NCBI RefSeq assembly: GCF_001552595.1
Contig: NZ_BCRM01000008.1
Span: 1-64,000, forward strand
From: Rhodococcus erythropolis NBRC 15567
Lineage (GTDB): Bacteria; Actinomycetota; Actinomycetes; Mycobacteriales; Mycobacteriaceae
Length of the DNA: 64,000 nucleotides
Direction: 5' to 3'
A program made the position numbers and the translations under genes. Positions within the stretch are counted from its first letter, which is position 1; each line of letters opens with the position of its first letter. Under the pieces are notes generated by a model. That model worked only from the letters and a program-made list of their open reading frames with translations. It was not told the DNA's origin and made no database searches. Of this stretch, positions 24,413 to 33,340 are shown piece after piece.

Positions 24413-25368
24413 AGGGCAGCGGTCTCCTTCTCGTCCAACACCGTCTTCTCTTCCAGCACCGAGCGCGGCACTGGCACCCATCGAGTTTCCGATTCGGGTT
24501 CGCCGCGCCAACCCCTGCGCTCGATCCGTCGGATCACGACGAGCGTCAACGACGCGGTGACTGCTGCGACCAATGCGATGAAGGCGTTCAGCAGAACCCC
24601 GTCGGCCATTGCCTGAATCCCCGGGCGTGATCGCCAGTACGCGTTGACCACCAGCAGCAGAGCGCTGAACCCCCAGAAGCCCCACCAGATCTTCACCAGC
24701 AGAGTTCCGCGCGGATCGCGGCGGACCAACTCGAAGAGATAAACCGCCGGCATCACGAGGTTGAGGATCGGCACAGCGCAGCCGACGACAACTTCCGACG
24801 CTGTGCGCGGATCGGATTCCCCGGCACCTGCGAAGTGTTCATGACGCCGACGAAGTAGCCAGCACACACCGGCGACAGCCGCGAAGACCGAGATCAGCAG
24901 TCCACCCAACTGAGTGAAGTACACGGCGGCGTCGGAGACCGTGAGAAGCCACTGCGGGATCAGCGTGGTGCGGTTACGCACCAGGATCGCGTATCTGCCC
25001 AGTTCGGCGAACACAGCGAGTCCGTAGAGGATTGTCGCGAGTGTCAGCAACGGCCCGACTCGGTCGGCCATCCGGTCCGCTCGCGAGGGCGGCACCGGTG
25101 AGGTGTCGACGACGTCCTGCAGTCCCCACTGCGGGACGGCGTCGTAGCGCGGGGTGGTGAGGCTACGACGCACTGGTGCGTCCCCCACGCCGCGTGGGTC
25201 GGACGGTGAGCGCGCGATCCAGCGGAAGCCTCGACGGTTGGGTGGTTGGTAGATCTCGGTGCGGGTGGGGATCAGCAGGACGCCGCTGCAGCGCGGGCAC
25301 CACTGCGTGGGGCCGCCGACTACGGGCCAGCGTGCGGCGCACCGGGCGCAGACCTGAACGACACTCAC
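24409..25368 (-). CDS. DUF4328 membrane protein with N-terminal zinc ribbon (Rv3843c-like)
   Basis: A 319-residue protein. Residues ~5-35 form a zinc ribbon with two CxxC pairs (VCARCAARW and QWCPRCSG). A basic linker follows, then about six membrane helices (~100-300), including TLATILYGLAVFAELGRYAI and WWGFWGFSALLLVVNAYW. The C-terminal tail is charged. The chosen GTG gives VSVVQVCARC; an in-frame extension of 13 codons upstream looks non-coding. Coupled to glpQ1 by a 4-nt overlap. Function unknown. Confidence 0.82.
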   Translation of the reverse strand: MSVVQVCARCAARWPVVGGPTQWCPRCSGVLLIPTRTEIYQPPNRRGFRWIARSPSDPRGVGDAPVRRSLTTPRYDAVPQWGLQDVVDTSPVPPSRADRMADRVGPLLTLATILYGLAVFAELGRYAILVRNRTTLIPQWLLTVSDAAVYFTQLGGLLISVFAAVAGVCWLLRRRHEHFAGAGESDPRTASEVVVGCAVPILNLVMPAVYLFELVRRDPRGTLLVKIWWGFWGFSALLLVVNAYWRSRPGIQAMADGVLLNAFIALVAAVTASLTLVVIRRIERRGWRGEPESETRWVPVPRSVLEEKTVLDEKETAAL

Positions 25369-25783
25369 AACTTCGATTCTGTCACGCCGTATCGGTAACG
25401 GCAGCAAATGGATTCACTCCCGATTTGTGATCGAACCTCCACCGCGTTCACCTGCATTGTTCGAATAATGTGACCTCCGCCACTTAAAAACTCGAGTTAT
25501 CCACAGTTTCCACAGGTTCATCCACAGTTCTGGATGAATGAATCGGGCTTTATCCACAGGTCACGGGCAAGACCCTGAGAATTTGCTGACAGGTGTTAGC
25601 GAACGATGCACAGGCTCGAGGATGAATTTGACACCGCAGGTCAGTGAACTTTTGGGCGTCGGCGTCATTTATCCCGGCAAAGTTCACAATCCATTCAGAA
25701 ATTGCTCCCGAAAAGACAGAAAAGACCGTTATCCCTTTTTTGGGGGAAGTCGGTTTTTGACACACCTGGAAGCATGACCGTCG
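25369..25783. other. 415-bp gene-free region holding a DnaA-box cluster
   Basis: Between the divergent zinc-ribbon and GT-C-like genes. It is AT-richer than its surroundings. Its only clear content is the DnaA-box group at 25497-25558. The right part (a-rich gaaaagacagaaaag, then a T/G run ttttttgggggaag close to the next ATG) probably carries that gene's promoter and ribosome site. No small ORF was convincing. Confidence 0.6.
25497..25558 (+). promoter_or_regulatory. Cluster of DnaA boxes
   Basis: Two perfect TTATCCACA boxes (25497-25505, 25550-25558) plus TCATCCACA (25518-25526, one mismatch) and GTTTCCACA (25506-25514, two mismatches), all in one orientation within 62 bp. DnaA binds such 9-mers. 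There is no dnaA, dnaN or rpmH nearby, so this is not the usual chromosomal origin. It may titrate DnaA or regulate the flanking genes. Confidence 0.7.
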
Positions 25784-27565
25784 ATGACTTCTCCACAGCC
25801 CGAGCCAACTCTTACGTTCACCCCGAAACGGGTCGCGCAGCTCGCGTTCGTGTTGATCGGATGTCAGCTCGTCATTCGCGCCTGGGTTGCCGCGAGCAAT
25901 TACTTCTACTGGGACGACCTCATCCTGATGGGCCGCGGAGGACGCTTCCCTCTCTTCTCGAGCGAACTCCTGCTCTACGACCACGACGGTCACTTCATGC
26001 CCGCGGCCTTCTTCTTCACCGGGTTGATCACCCGCATCGCGCCGTACAACTGGGCGCTGTCGGCAACGCTGCTCGTCATCGGCCAGGCCACGGCGTCGTT
26101 GGCGCTTCTGCGCACTCTTCGGTTGGTCCTTGGTTGGCGACCGGCGCTGTTGATTCCGCTGATCCTGTATCTCTTCGTCCCGCTGACCCTTCCGTCGTTC
26201 TCGTGGTGGGCGGCCGCACTCAACGCCTTGCCGCTTCAGATCGCGCTTGCCTGGGCATGCGGCGACGCGATCAAGCTGTACCGCACCGGGCATGTGCGCT
26301 ACGTGTTCTCGGGCACCGCGGTTTTTGTCGTCTCTCTGCTGTTCTTCGAGAAGGCAGTGCTCGTTCCGTTCGTGGCACTCGCTTTTCTGGTGCTGTACTT
26401 GCGCACACAAGGTGAAGGAACGCCGATACGAAGTGCGGTCACGAAGTGCCGACGCCTGTGGACGGCCTGCGCCGCCGTGCTCGCGATCTGGATTCCGGTG
26501 TATCTGACAACTGTCGAATCTCCGATCACCGGCAACGGCCGTTCCATGTCCACCGAACTGCTGCATCACGGCACGTCTTTGGGGATGCTTCCCACCCTTC
26601 TCGGCGGCCCCTGGCGCTGGGAGCGGTGGATCCCCAGCCCCGCCTGGGCCGATCCGCCGACGGTCTTGGTGGCCGCGGCCTGGGCCGCGCTGCTGACGAC
26701 GGTCGTGATGACCGTGCGTGCCCGACGCGGCGCTGCCTGGATCTGGGCCGCCGCGGCGCTGTACTTCCTGGCCTCTGTCGTGGCGATGACCGCTACCCGA
26801 TCCGACGCCGACACCACGTACGAGTTGGCGCAGACCTTGCGTTACTTCACGGATTCGGCGACGGTGTTCGCCCTCGCCGCCGCTCTGATTCTCGCTGCAC
26901 CTCGGCGGCGTCCGGCCCGGATACCCGTCGCAGTCGCCGCCGGCCTGTCGGCGCTCTTCGTGGTCAGTTCGCTCGTCTCGACCGTCACGTTCGTCGACAT
27001 CTGGCGCGAGAACCCGACTCGCGACTACCTCGCCAACGCGCGAATGTCGTTGTCACAGAATGAGGATGCTCCACTGCTCGAGCAACCCGTCGCGATCGAA
27101 GTGCTCCTTCCCGTCGCCTTTCCGAACAATTTGGCAAGCAATGTTCTCGCGCCACTGCCTGATCGCCCCGAATTTTCTTCCAGCACTCCGATTCTGCGCA
27201 CCATCGACGACAGCGGACGGATTGTCGATGCCGAAGTGACCTGGACGAGAAGGATTCCCGAAGGAGCGGCACCGAACTGCGGCACCCGTGCCGAAGGCCC
27301 GACCGAACTCCCCCTCGACGGCCCCCTGGCCGGCTGGGAATGGACGGTGCAGCTCAATTACCTCGCGAGCACCGACGGAACGATCGATGTTGCGTTGGAG
27401 TCCGGTGACGCAGTATCGGTACCCGTGACGCAGGGTTTGCACTCGGCATTCGTGCGCCTGGTCGGCCACGGAAACAGTGTGAAGATCACGCCGACAACGC
27501 CGGGACTGACGCTGTGTTTCGGCGCCGGACAAGTCGGTGCCGTCGTCCCGACCTCCGCAAAATAG
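25784..27565 (+). CDS. Multi-pass GT-C-like membrane protein
   Basis: A 593-residue protein with about eleven membrane helices in ~15-415, then an extracytoplasmic domain of ~180 residues (~415-593) rich in beta-strand sequence (GWEWTVQLNYLAS, SVPVTQGLHSAFV). The first outer loop has YFYWDDLILMG, an acidic pair placed like the catalytic Asp/Glu of GT-C glycosyltransferases (arabinosyl/mannosyltransferases). So a lipid-sugar-dependent glycosyltransferase is plausible, though the family is not firmly recognised. Likely acts on the cell wall. It precedes the F420 oxidoreductase gene by 16 nt. Confidence 0.6.
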   Translation: MTSPQPEPTLTFTPKRVAQLAFVLIGCQLVIRAWVAASNYFYWDDLILMGRGGRFPLFSSELLLYDHDGHFMPAAFFFTGLITRIAPYNWALSATLLVIGQATASLALLRTLRLVLGWRPALLIPLILYLFVPLTLPSFSWWAAALNALPLQIALAWACGDAIKLYRTGHVRYVFSGTAVFVVSLLFFEKAVLVPFVALAFLVLYLRTQGEGTPIRSAVTKCRRLWTACAAVLAIWIPVYLTTVESPITGNGRSMSTELLHHGTSLGMLPTLLGGPWRWERWIPSPAWADPPTVLVAAAWAALLTTVVMTVRARRGAAWIWAAAALYFLASVVAMTATRSDADTTYELAQTLRYFTDSATVFALAAALILAAPRRRPARIPVAVAAGLSALFVVSSLVSTVTFVDIWRENPTRDYLANARMSLSQNEDAPLLEQPVAIEVLLPVAFPNNLASNVLAPLPDRPEFSSSTPILRTIDDSGRIVDAEVTWTRRIPEGAAPNCGTRAEGPTELPLDGPLAGWEWTVQLNYLASTDGTIDVALESGDAVSVPVTQGLHSAFVRLVGHGNSVKITPTTPGLTLCFGAGQVGAVVPTSAK

Positions 27566-27581
27566 TGGCAGAGTAGAAGTC

Positions 27582-28511
27582 ATGGAGCTGCGTATATTCA
27601 CCGAACCCCAGCAGGGCGCTACCTACGAACAACTACTGACTGTTGCCCAGACCGCCGAAAAACTCGGCTACGGCGCATTTTTCCGCTCGGACCACTATCT
27701 CGCCATGAATTCCGACGGCCTTCCCGGGCCCACCGACGCGTGGATCACGCTCGCCGGAATCGCCCGCGAAACATCCACCATCCGCCTCGGCACTCTGGTG
27801 ACGTCGGCTACGTTCCGTCACGCCGGACCGCTGGCCATCTCGGTCGCACAGGTCGATCAGATGAGTGGTGGCCGCGTAGACCTCGGCATCGGTGCCGGCT
27901 GGTACGAGGAAGAGCACCAGGCGTACGGCATCCCGTTCCCGGCGCTCAAGGATCGCTTCGAACTGCTCGAGGAAACTCTCGACGTAGTGACCGGCCTGTG
28001 GCGTACGCCGGTCGGCGACACGTTCGACTACGACGGTAAGCACGTGCAGATCAAGAACTCTCCCGCGCTTCCCAAACCGCACCAGGTCGACGGTCCGCCG
28101 ATCCTGATCGGTGGCACGGGCAAGAAGAAGACTCCGGCACTCGCCGCTCGGTTCGCGAACGAGTTCAACATCCCGTTCAAGTCCCTCGTGGAAACAAAGG
28201 ACATCTTTGCGCGGGTTCGTCAGGCTTGCGTCGAGCACGAGCGCGATCCGAACGAATTGGTGTACTCCAACGCTCTCGTCCTGTGCTGCGGCCGCGACGA
28301 GGCGGAGATCAAGAAGCGCGCCGAAGCGATCGGACGCGACGTGGACGAGCTACGTGAGAACGGTCTGGCCGGAACACCTTCGGAGCTGGTCGACAAGATC
28401 GGCACTTTCGCCGAGGCCGGTTCACAGCGCGTGTATCTGCAGACTCTCGATCTGGCCGATCTGGATCATCTCGAACTCGTCGCAAGCGAGGTCATGCCCC
28501 AACTGCAGTGA
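27582..28511 (+). CDS. LLM-class F420-dependent oxidoreductase
   Basis: A 309-residue luciferase-like TIM-barrel protein. It begins MELRIFTEPQQGATYEQLL, with the cofactor-binding strands SDHYLAMNSDG (~42), RLGTLVTSATFRHAG (~75), LGIGAGWYEEEH (~107) and PPILIGGTGKKKT (~180). Actinobacterial members of this subgroup use coenzyme F420; the substrate is unknown. The ATG at 27582 gives the family start, and a longer frame through the preceding stop region is rejected. Possibly co-transcribed with the preceding membrane protein. Confidence 0.88.
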   Translation: MELRIFTEPQQGATYEQLLTVAQTAEKLGYGAFFRSDHYLAMNSDGLPGPTDAWITLAGIARETSTIRLGTLVTSATFRHAGPLAISVAQVDQMSGGRVDLGIGAGWYEEEHQAYGIPFPALKDRFELLEETLDVVTGLWRTPVGDTFDYDGKHVQIKNSPALPKPHQVDGPPILIGGTGKKKTPALAARFANEFNIPFKSLVETKDIFARVRQACVEHERDPNELVYSNALVLCCGRDEAEIKKRAEAIGRDVDELRENGLAGTPSELVDKIGTFAEAGSQRVYLQTLDLADLDHLELVASEVMPQLQ

Positions 28512-28526
28512 GGAAAGGTCCGGGAT

Positions 28527-29123
28527 CTACAGCGCGTTCGCGTCGAGGAACGCGCGTAGGTCTCGGTCCCACTGGGCCGAGCGGGAACGATCGAGAAAGA
28601 CCCGCACCAGCATGAACGCGATGACCAACAGGGACATCACGCTGAACCAGGTGAAAACCCCGGTGACCACGGCTGCGACGTCGGCAGCACTCTGCGTGAT
28701 CGGAGCTACGGTCTTGTCGCCGTGATCGTTGACGTAGATGGGGACCTCGGTGCCGACGGGCGTCGCCGAGTCGACAGTGACATCACCCGTGTGAACCTCA
28801 CCGTTCCAGTTCCATTGCGCGCTGGCCATTTCGGTGGTCGGCGCAATGTAATCGGCTGTCGAGGCGGTGGTCTGCGTCGAATCTGCAGTCGTCGTCGCCG
28901 AAATGCTGTGTAGTTCGGCGGATTGTTTGGCGATCAGTGCGTTCTGGCTCGAAGCCGTCGCAGCCCCTGCCCATACCGCGAGAGGCAGCAGAAGAATCGC
29001 GAAAATGATCAGACCGAAGGACATGAATCCTTCGATCCGATCACTGCGGCGAACCATCGGATCGTGGCCTACATGAATGGTGCGTCGGAGCAGCGACGCA
29101 GTTCCTCGCGTACTACCTGACAT
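28527..29123 (-). CDS. Rv1733c-family two-helix membrane protein
   Basis: A 198-residue protein with two membrane helices (~35-57 FGLIIFAILLLPLAVWAG, and ~150-175) flanking an extracytoplasmic region. The N-terminus has the family's PMVRRSDRIEG (compare NPLVRGTDRLE in Rv1733c), and the C-terminus ends in a W-containing basic stretch (RSRSAQWDRDLRAFL). In mycobacteria this family is linked to dormancy-induced genes; whether that applies here is unknown. Monocistronic. Confidence 0.85.
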   Translation of the reverse strand: MSGSTRGTASLLRRTIHVGHDPMVRRSDRIEGFMSFGLIIFAILLLPLAVWAGAATASSQNALIAKQSAELHSISATTTADSTQTTASTADYIAPTTEMASAQWNWNGEVHTGDVTVDSATPVGTEVPIYVNDHGDKTVAPITQSAADVAAVVTGVFTWFSVMSLLVIAFMLVRVFLDRSRSAQWDRDLRAFLDANAL

Positions 29124-29234
29124 TATTAGCTCAGTTCTCTCGACGACACACTCTTACATCGAGATTCCCTTTGTTTCGATCTAGTTGCAAGTGTTAACGA
29201 GCTGAATCACATGTGTCCTCCAACACCTGTCCAG

Positions 29235-29948
29235 TTATTCACTCGGCGGAAGGATGTCCGTCTGCGCCGGAACCTGATCCTGACGGAGCAATCCGACCGG
29301 GCAACTGACGCCGGTGGCATGCACCGGGCAGTAGCCGCCGGGGTTCTTCGCCAAATACTGCTGGTGGTAATCCTCCGCGTAGAAGAAGTCGCGCAGCGGA
29401 CCGATTTCGGTGGTGATCGCGCCGTATCCGGCTTCGGCAAGTCGTTCACCGAAAGCGACGGCCGACGCATGAGCGATTTCTTCCTGCTCGGCGGACGTCG
29501 TGAAGATCGCCGAACGGTACTGCGAGCCCTGGTCGTTACCCTGACGCATCCCCTGCGTCGGATCGTGGTTCTCCCAGAAGTGCGCCAGGATCTGCTCGTA
29601 GGAGATCACTGCGGGATCGAAGACCACCAGCACCACTTCGGTGTGACCCGTACGTCCGGAGCACGTTTCTTCGTACGTCGGGTTGGGGGTGAAGCCTCCC
29701 GCATAACCCGCAGCGGTTGTGTACACACCGGGAAGCTGCCAGAACTCCTTCTCGGCGCCCCAGAAACAACCCATCCCGACGACGACGGTCTGCAGTTCGG
29801 CCGGAAACGGCGGCGTCAACGGATGCCCGTTGACGTAGTGCGCGGTAGGTACCGGCATTTTCTGCTCTCGCCCGGGCAGGGCGTCCTCAGGCGCGATCAG
29901 CGTGGATTTTGCGGACGCTCGTCCCAGAATGTCGTCGTACCAGCTCAT
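29235..29948 (-). CDS. msrA: Peptide methionine-S-sulfoxide reductase
   Basis: Repairs oxidised methionine in proteins. The 237-residue protein has the catalytic [11 protein letters not shown] (~60) and the family's [43 protein letters not shown] segments. Resolving Cys residues sit at the C-terminus ([15 protein letters not shown]). The N-terminal [14 protein letters not shown] is the standard actinobacterial start, so the 62-nt overlap with the upstream acyltransferase gene appears real. Fits the local antioxidant theme with sodA nearby. Confidence 0.96.
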   Translation of the reverse strand: MSWYDDILGRASAKSTLIAPEDALPGREQKMPVPTAHYVNGHPLTPPFPAELQTVVVGMGCFWGAEKEFWQLPGVYTTAAGYAGGFTPNPTYEETCSGRTGHTEVVLVVFDPAVISYEQILAHFWENHDPTQGMRQGNDQGSQYRSAIFTTSAEQEEIAHASAVAFGERLAEAGYGAITTEIGPLRDFFYAEDYHQQYLAKNPGGYCPVHATGVSCPVGLLRQDQVPAQTDILPPSE

Positions 29949-31065
29949 GCTTCGATGCTACGCGTGAGCGGCTGTTTCGCCACGCCGTGACCGCGCGGGC
30001 GCCGGGCAGCTCCACCCACCGGTAGCCGATTTCTGCTACCGCGGCCGTTGCCAGAAGGAACAGCGCGAACGCCAGCGTCGGTCCGACGTACAAAACGGTG
30101 TTCTCGACAACGCGGTACAGGATCAGGGTGTGCACGAGATAGATGATGTAACTGCGCGTCGAAAGCCATTTCACGACTGACCAGCGCGTCGGGACACCGT
30201 CGTAGCGGCCGATGAGAACTACCGCTGCGGCGACTACCGAAATGGTCCACAGGTAGTGCTCGCCGGCCCAGTAGACGCGGAACTGGGTCGCCACGATGAT
30301 GACGTGCATCTGAACGAGGACGGCAACGATCAGCCAGCGGCCGGGAGCGAGCTTGGCCCACGCGAGGTACATGATCTGACCGAGGAAGACGGCCGGCAGC
30401 GTCGCGGCGATCTTGGACAGCATCGGCACGGTGTACGGCAACGGCGCGTAGACGTTGTAGAGCAGCACCAGTGAGCACAGTGCTCCGCCGGCGAGCGGCA
30501 TGACGATTGGACGCAGACGCAATATCGGTCGAGCCGCGACGCAGGCGAGATAGAAGAGGAACTGGACGGTGAGCGTCCAGGTCACTCCGAGAACCGCTAC
30601 CTCGGGCTTGAGAAAGAATCCGCCGAGAAAAAAGCTCATCAACGCTTCGGTATCGGAAATACCTTCCTGACCGCTGAACATTCCGTTGATTCCGAGGCGG
30701 ACCAGAAGAATGGCAATCGCGGTTGCCACCCAGAATGCGGGCAGCAGGCGGCTGAATCGGTTGGTCAAGAACTTTCCGGGGCCGTCACGAATCGCGGACC
30801 GCGTCACCAGAGCGCCGGTCAGCATCATGAATACCGCGACGCCGACAAAAGAGAGGTGCTGGTTGAGTTCGGCGGGCTCGATCAGAACGCCGTAAACGAC
30901 GTCGATCACCCACCAGCCCGAGCCGAGATCGTCGATGACGTAAAAAGAGATGTGGGAGTAGATCACGGCGGCAACCGCCAGTGCTCGCAGCAGGTCAGCG
31001 CCCGGAAGATTCACCCGAGGCGCGGCCGCCTCTGGTGATTCCGGGAGGAAAACTGGTGCGGGCAT
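29887..31065 (-). CDS. Acyltransferase-3 family membrane protein
   Basis: A 392-residue acyltransferase with about ten membrane helices. Conserved pieces are [23 protein letters not shown] (catalytic His ~40), [21 protein letters not shown] (~68-88), [16 protein letters not shown] (~100) and the late [10 protein letters not shown]. Probably O-acetylates a surface polysaccharide or lipid. Unlike the protein at 7921-10023 it has no SGNH domain. Its last 62 nt overlap the start of msrA in another frame, suggesting translational coupling. Confidence 0.88.
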   Translation of the reverse strand: MPAPVFLPESPEAAAPRVNLPGADLLRALAVAAVIYSHISFYVIDDLGSGWWVIDVVYGVLIEPAELNQHLSFVGVAVFMMLTGALVTRSAIRDGPGKFLTNRFSRLLPAFWVATAIAILLVRLGINGMFSGQEGISDTEALMSFFLGGFFLKPEVAVLGVTWTLTVQFLFYLACVAARPILRLRPIVMPLAGGALCSLVLLYNVYAPLPYTVPMLSKIAATLPAVFLGQIMYLAWAKLAPGRWLIVAVLVQMHVIIVATQFRVYWAGEHYLWTISVVAAAVVLIGRYDGVPTRWSVVKWLSTRSYIIYLVHTLILYRVVENTVLYVGPTLAFALFLLATAAVAEIGYRWVELPGARAVTAWRNSRSRVASKHELVRRHSGTSVRKIHADRA

Positions 31066-31135
31066 CGCGCAAGTTTAAGGTTCCGTTCACCTTTACGACG
31101 AATTTGCGCATATTAGCTTACCCTTAGATCCGACT

Positions 31136-31155
31136 AAGTTCGGTTAACCAAACTT
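31136..31155. promoter_or_regulatory. 20-bp near-perfect palindrome upstream of sodA
   Basis: AAGTTCGGTTAACCAAACTT is an inverted repeat with one mismatched pair. It lies between the acyltransferase start (31065) and sodA start (31326), within an AT-rich stretch likely to be a promoter. It does not fit the iron-box consensus. The regulator is unknown. Confidence 0.5.
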
Positions 31156-31325
31156 TATTCTTTGGTGATTACTACCTGAGCCGGACTGTTGCGGACGGTG
31201 TACGAATGTTATTGGGTGGAAACCCGAAGAATGATTTGCACATACGCGAGTGACGTCACGCCGTGACCGGTGATCGACGCACTCTAAAGCACCAGGGCTC
31301 ACCAGCCCGCAAAGAAGGGACCCTC

Positions 31326-31949
31326 GTGTCTGTTTACACGCTGCCGGAACTCCCCTACGACTACGCAGCCCTCGAGCCGCACATCTCGGGCAAGATCATG
31401 GAGCTGCATCACGACAAGCACCACGCGGCTTACGTTGCCGGCGCCAACGCTGCACTCGAGAAGCTGGCCGAGGCTCGTGAGAACGACACCATCGCAGCGC
31501 AGGCCAACCTGCTCGAGAAGAACCTGGCGTTCCACCTCGGTGGCCACACCAACCACACCGTTTTCTGGAACAACCTCAGCGCTGACGGTGGCGACAAGCC
31601 CGAAGGCGAGCTCGCCGCAGCGATCGACGACAACTTCGGTTCGTTCGATCTCTTCCGCGCTCACTTCTCCGCGAACGCCAACGCCATCCAGGGCTCCGGC
31701 TGGTCCATCCTCGCGTGGGACTCGATCGGACAGCGTCTGATCATCGTCCAGCTCTACGATCAGCAGGGCAACATCTCCATCGGCCTCACGCCGCTGCTGC
31801 TCCTCGACATGTGGGAGCACGCTTTCTACCTCGACTACCAGAACGTCAAGGGCGACTACGTCAAGGCATTCTGGAACATCGTCAACTGGAACGACGTTTC
31901 GGCTCGCTTCGACCGTGCACGTACCCAGACCGCAGGTCTGATCGTCTAG
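31326..31949 (+). CDS. sodA: Superoxide dismutase (Fe/Mn type)
   Basis: Converts superoxide to hydrogen peroxide and oxygen. The 207-residue protein has [19 protein letters not shown] at the start, metal ligands in [10 protein letters not shown] (~27), [12 protein letters not shown] (~75) and [11 protein letters not shown] (~162). GTG start with a strong AAGAAGGGA ribosome site 6 nt upstream; in-frame sequence further upstream is leader. Metal choice (Fe or Mn) is not certain from sequence. Order relative to glpQ1 resembles M. tuberculosis sodA (Rv3846). Ends against a convergent gene with a shared terminator. Confidence 0.97.
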   Translation: MSVYTLPELPYDYAALEPHISGKIMELHHDKHHAAYVAGANAALEKLAEARENDTIAAQANLLEKNLAFHLGGHTNHTVFWNNLSADGGDKPEGELAAAIDDNFGSFDLFRAHFSANANAIQGSGWSILAWDSIGQRLIIVQLYDQQGNISIGLTPLLLLDMWEHAFYLDYQNVKGDYVKAFWNIVNWNDVSARFDRARTQTAGLIV

Positions 31950-33296
31950 TCACAGCTCTTCTTGCGAACGGCGGCGCCTCACCAGGGGCGCCGCCGTTCG
32001 CGTCAGCAGAGCGCCACCGAGCAGGACCGTCGTGGCTCCGAAGACCAATGCCAGTGTGCGAGTTCCGGAGTCACCACTGTTCGCGCTGGTCTGATTCACG
32101 GCCACCGGATCCGACAGCACCGAGGTCAACTGAACCTGCTGCGGAGTGGTCATCGCCGGAATACCGGATTTTGCGCCGTCGAGGCCCGTGACCAATGACT
32201 TGGCGATCCCTTGCAGCGTCGTGAATCCCTGGGTGATCTGATCGGTCACGTCGCCGAGCATCTGCGGTGCCTGATCGGCGATGGGGATGAGTCCGTCGTT
32301 CAATTGTCCGGCAGCACTGCTCAGTTGATCGCTTGCGCCTTGCAGCTGCCCGACAGCGGTGCGGACTAGATCACCGAGCTCCGTATCGGGTCCGACCGAG
32401 CCACCCAACAGTGCCGGAACGGTGCCCAATTGCGCATTCAGCGCACCGAGATCCGAACTCACACCGGCCAGTTGCGCTGTCACGTCGGGCGGGATCGGAA
32501 GGCCGTTCAACGCAGTTTGCAACGTGTCGATCCGTGTCTTCAATTCCGCGGTCGACGACGACGCCTCCCCCAGCGTCAGGCCCAGTGAGTCAGCGCGCGT
32601 GGCCAGCTCTTCCGCCGACCCCGACGCCTGATCGACCACGCCGGATACCTGGTCCGCCACGCTCATCAACTCCAACGCTCCCGAGCGTGCGGTCTCGAGA
32701 TACGGCAGCAGAGTGCCTGCGCCTGCCTTCACCTGATCGATGGACTTTCCGGCCTCGTTGGTGCCGGCGACCAGAATCTGTGCGGTGGTGAGGTTTTGAT
32801 CGATCGAGCGCCTGGCGGCCGAAGCCTGAGCCAGCAAACCCTTGATTCCGTCCGCGCCGACCTGCGCCGATACGGCCCGAGTCAACTCGGCGGACTTCTC
32901 CGAGTCCGAGCCATTCACCGCCAGTTCGACACTGGCTTGGCGGGGATCAGTGCCGAACATCGACGCGACGGTTTCGCTGAAGTCTTCCGGCACCGTCAAC
33001 GTCGCGAAGTAGTTCCCGCCGGGGTTGTCGACCACCTGGAAGTCGAAGTCTTCGTTCTTGCCCAACGTGTCCACCAGGGTGTCGCCGGCCCGAAGTTCCT
33101 TGCCGTCGAGCGTGGTTCCCGCGTCGGCGTTCACGATCGCGACGGTGTTCGAGGAATCGGCACCGCCCGCGAAGATCACGAACCCGATCCCCGCCACCGC
33201 AGCCGCGACAATCGCGGCCACACCACCCACTGCCAGCCGTCGACCGAGGCGTGACGGCTGGCGGTGGGAGTTCTCGGTGGTGTTCTCGGCGCTCAT
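31950..33296 (-). CDS. YhgE/Pip-like membrane protein with coiled coil
   Basis: A 448-residue protein. One membrane helix lies near the N-terminus (~22-44). A YhgE/Pip-type N-terminal domain follows (VAIVNADAGTTLDGKELRAGD, FQVVDNPGGNYFATLTVPEDF at ~50-110). A long helical, Ser/Ala/Gln-rich region (~130-370) with SVADQVSGVVDQASGSAEELA-type heptads comes next, then a C-terminal helix (~418-436) and basic tail. Relatives are ESX- or phage-receptor-like envelope proteins and transporter components. Function unknown. The gene's last ~50 nt also form the sodA terminator. Confidence 0.75.
   Translation of the reverse strand: MSAENTTENSHRQPSRLGRRLAVGGVAAIVAAAVAGIGFVIFAGGADSSNTVAIVNADAGTTLDGKELRAGDTLVDTLGKNEDFDFQVVDNPGGNYFATLTVPEDFSETVASMFGTDPRQASVELAVNGSDSEKSAELTRAVSAQVGADGIKGLLAQASAARRSIDQNLTTAQILVAGTNEAGKSIDQVKAGAGTLLPYLETARSGALELMSVADQVSGVVDQASGSAEELATRADSLGLTLGEASSSTAELKTRIDTLQTALNGLPIPPDVTAQLAGVSSDLGALNAQLGTVPALLGGSVGPDTELGDLVRTAVGQLQGASDQLSSAAGQLNDGLIPIADQAPQMLGDVTDQITQGFTTLQGIAKSLVTGLDGAKSGIPAMTTPQQVQLTSVLSDPVAVNQTSANSGDSGTRTLALVFGATTVLLGGALLTRTAAPLVRRRRSQEEL
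31964..32001. terminator. sodA terminator embedded in the convergent coding sequence
   Basis: A perfect 15-bp stem (GCGAACGGCGGCGCC and complement) with an 8-nt loop begins 15 bp after the sodA stop. It lies wholly inside the last codons of the convergent membrane-protein gene. No long T tract follows. Confidence 0.8.
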
Positions 33297-33340
33297 GGGC
33301 GAGACGATAAAGCAACAACTTGTAGAAACACTGAGAAGTT

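Noticed and set aside
25497-25558. Chromosomal replication origin
   Set aside because: No dnaA, dnaN or rpmH nearby and only a short box group without a recognised unwinding element. Kept only as a DnaA-box cluster.
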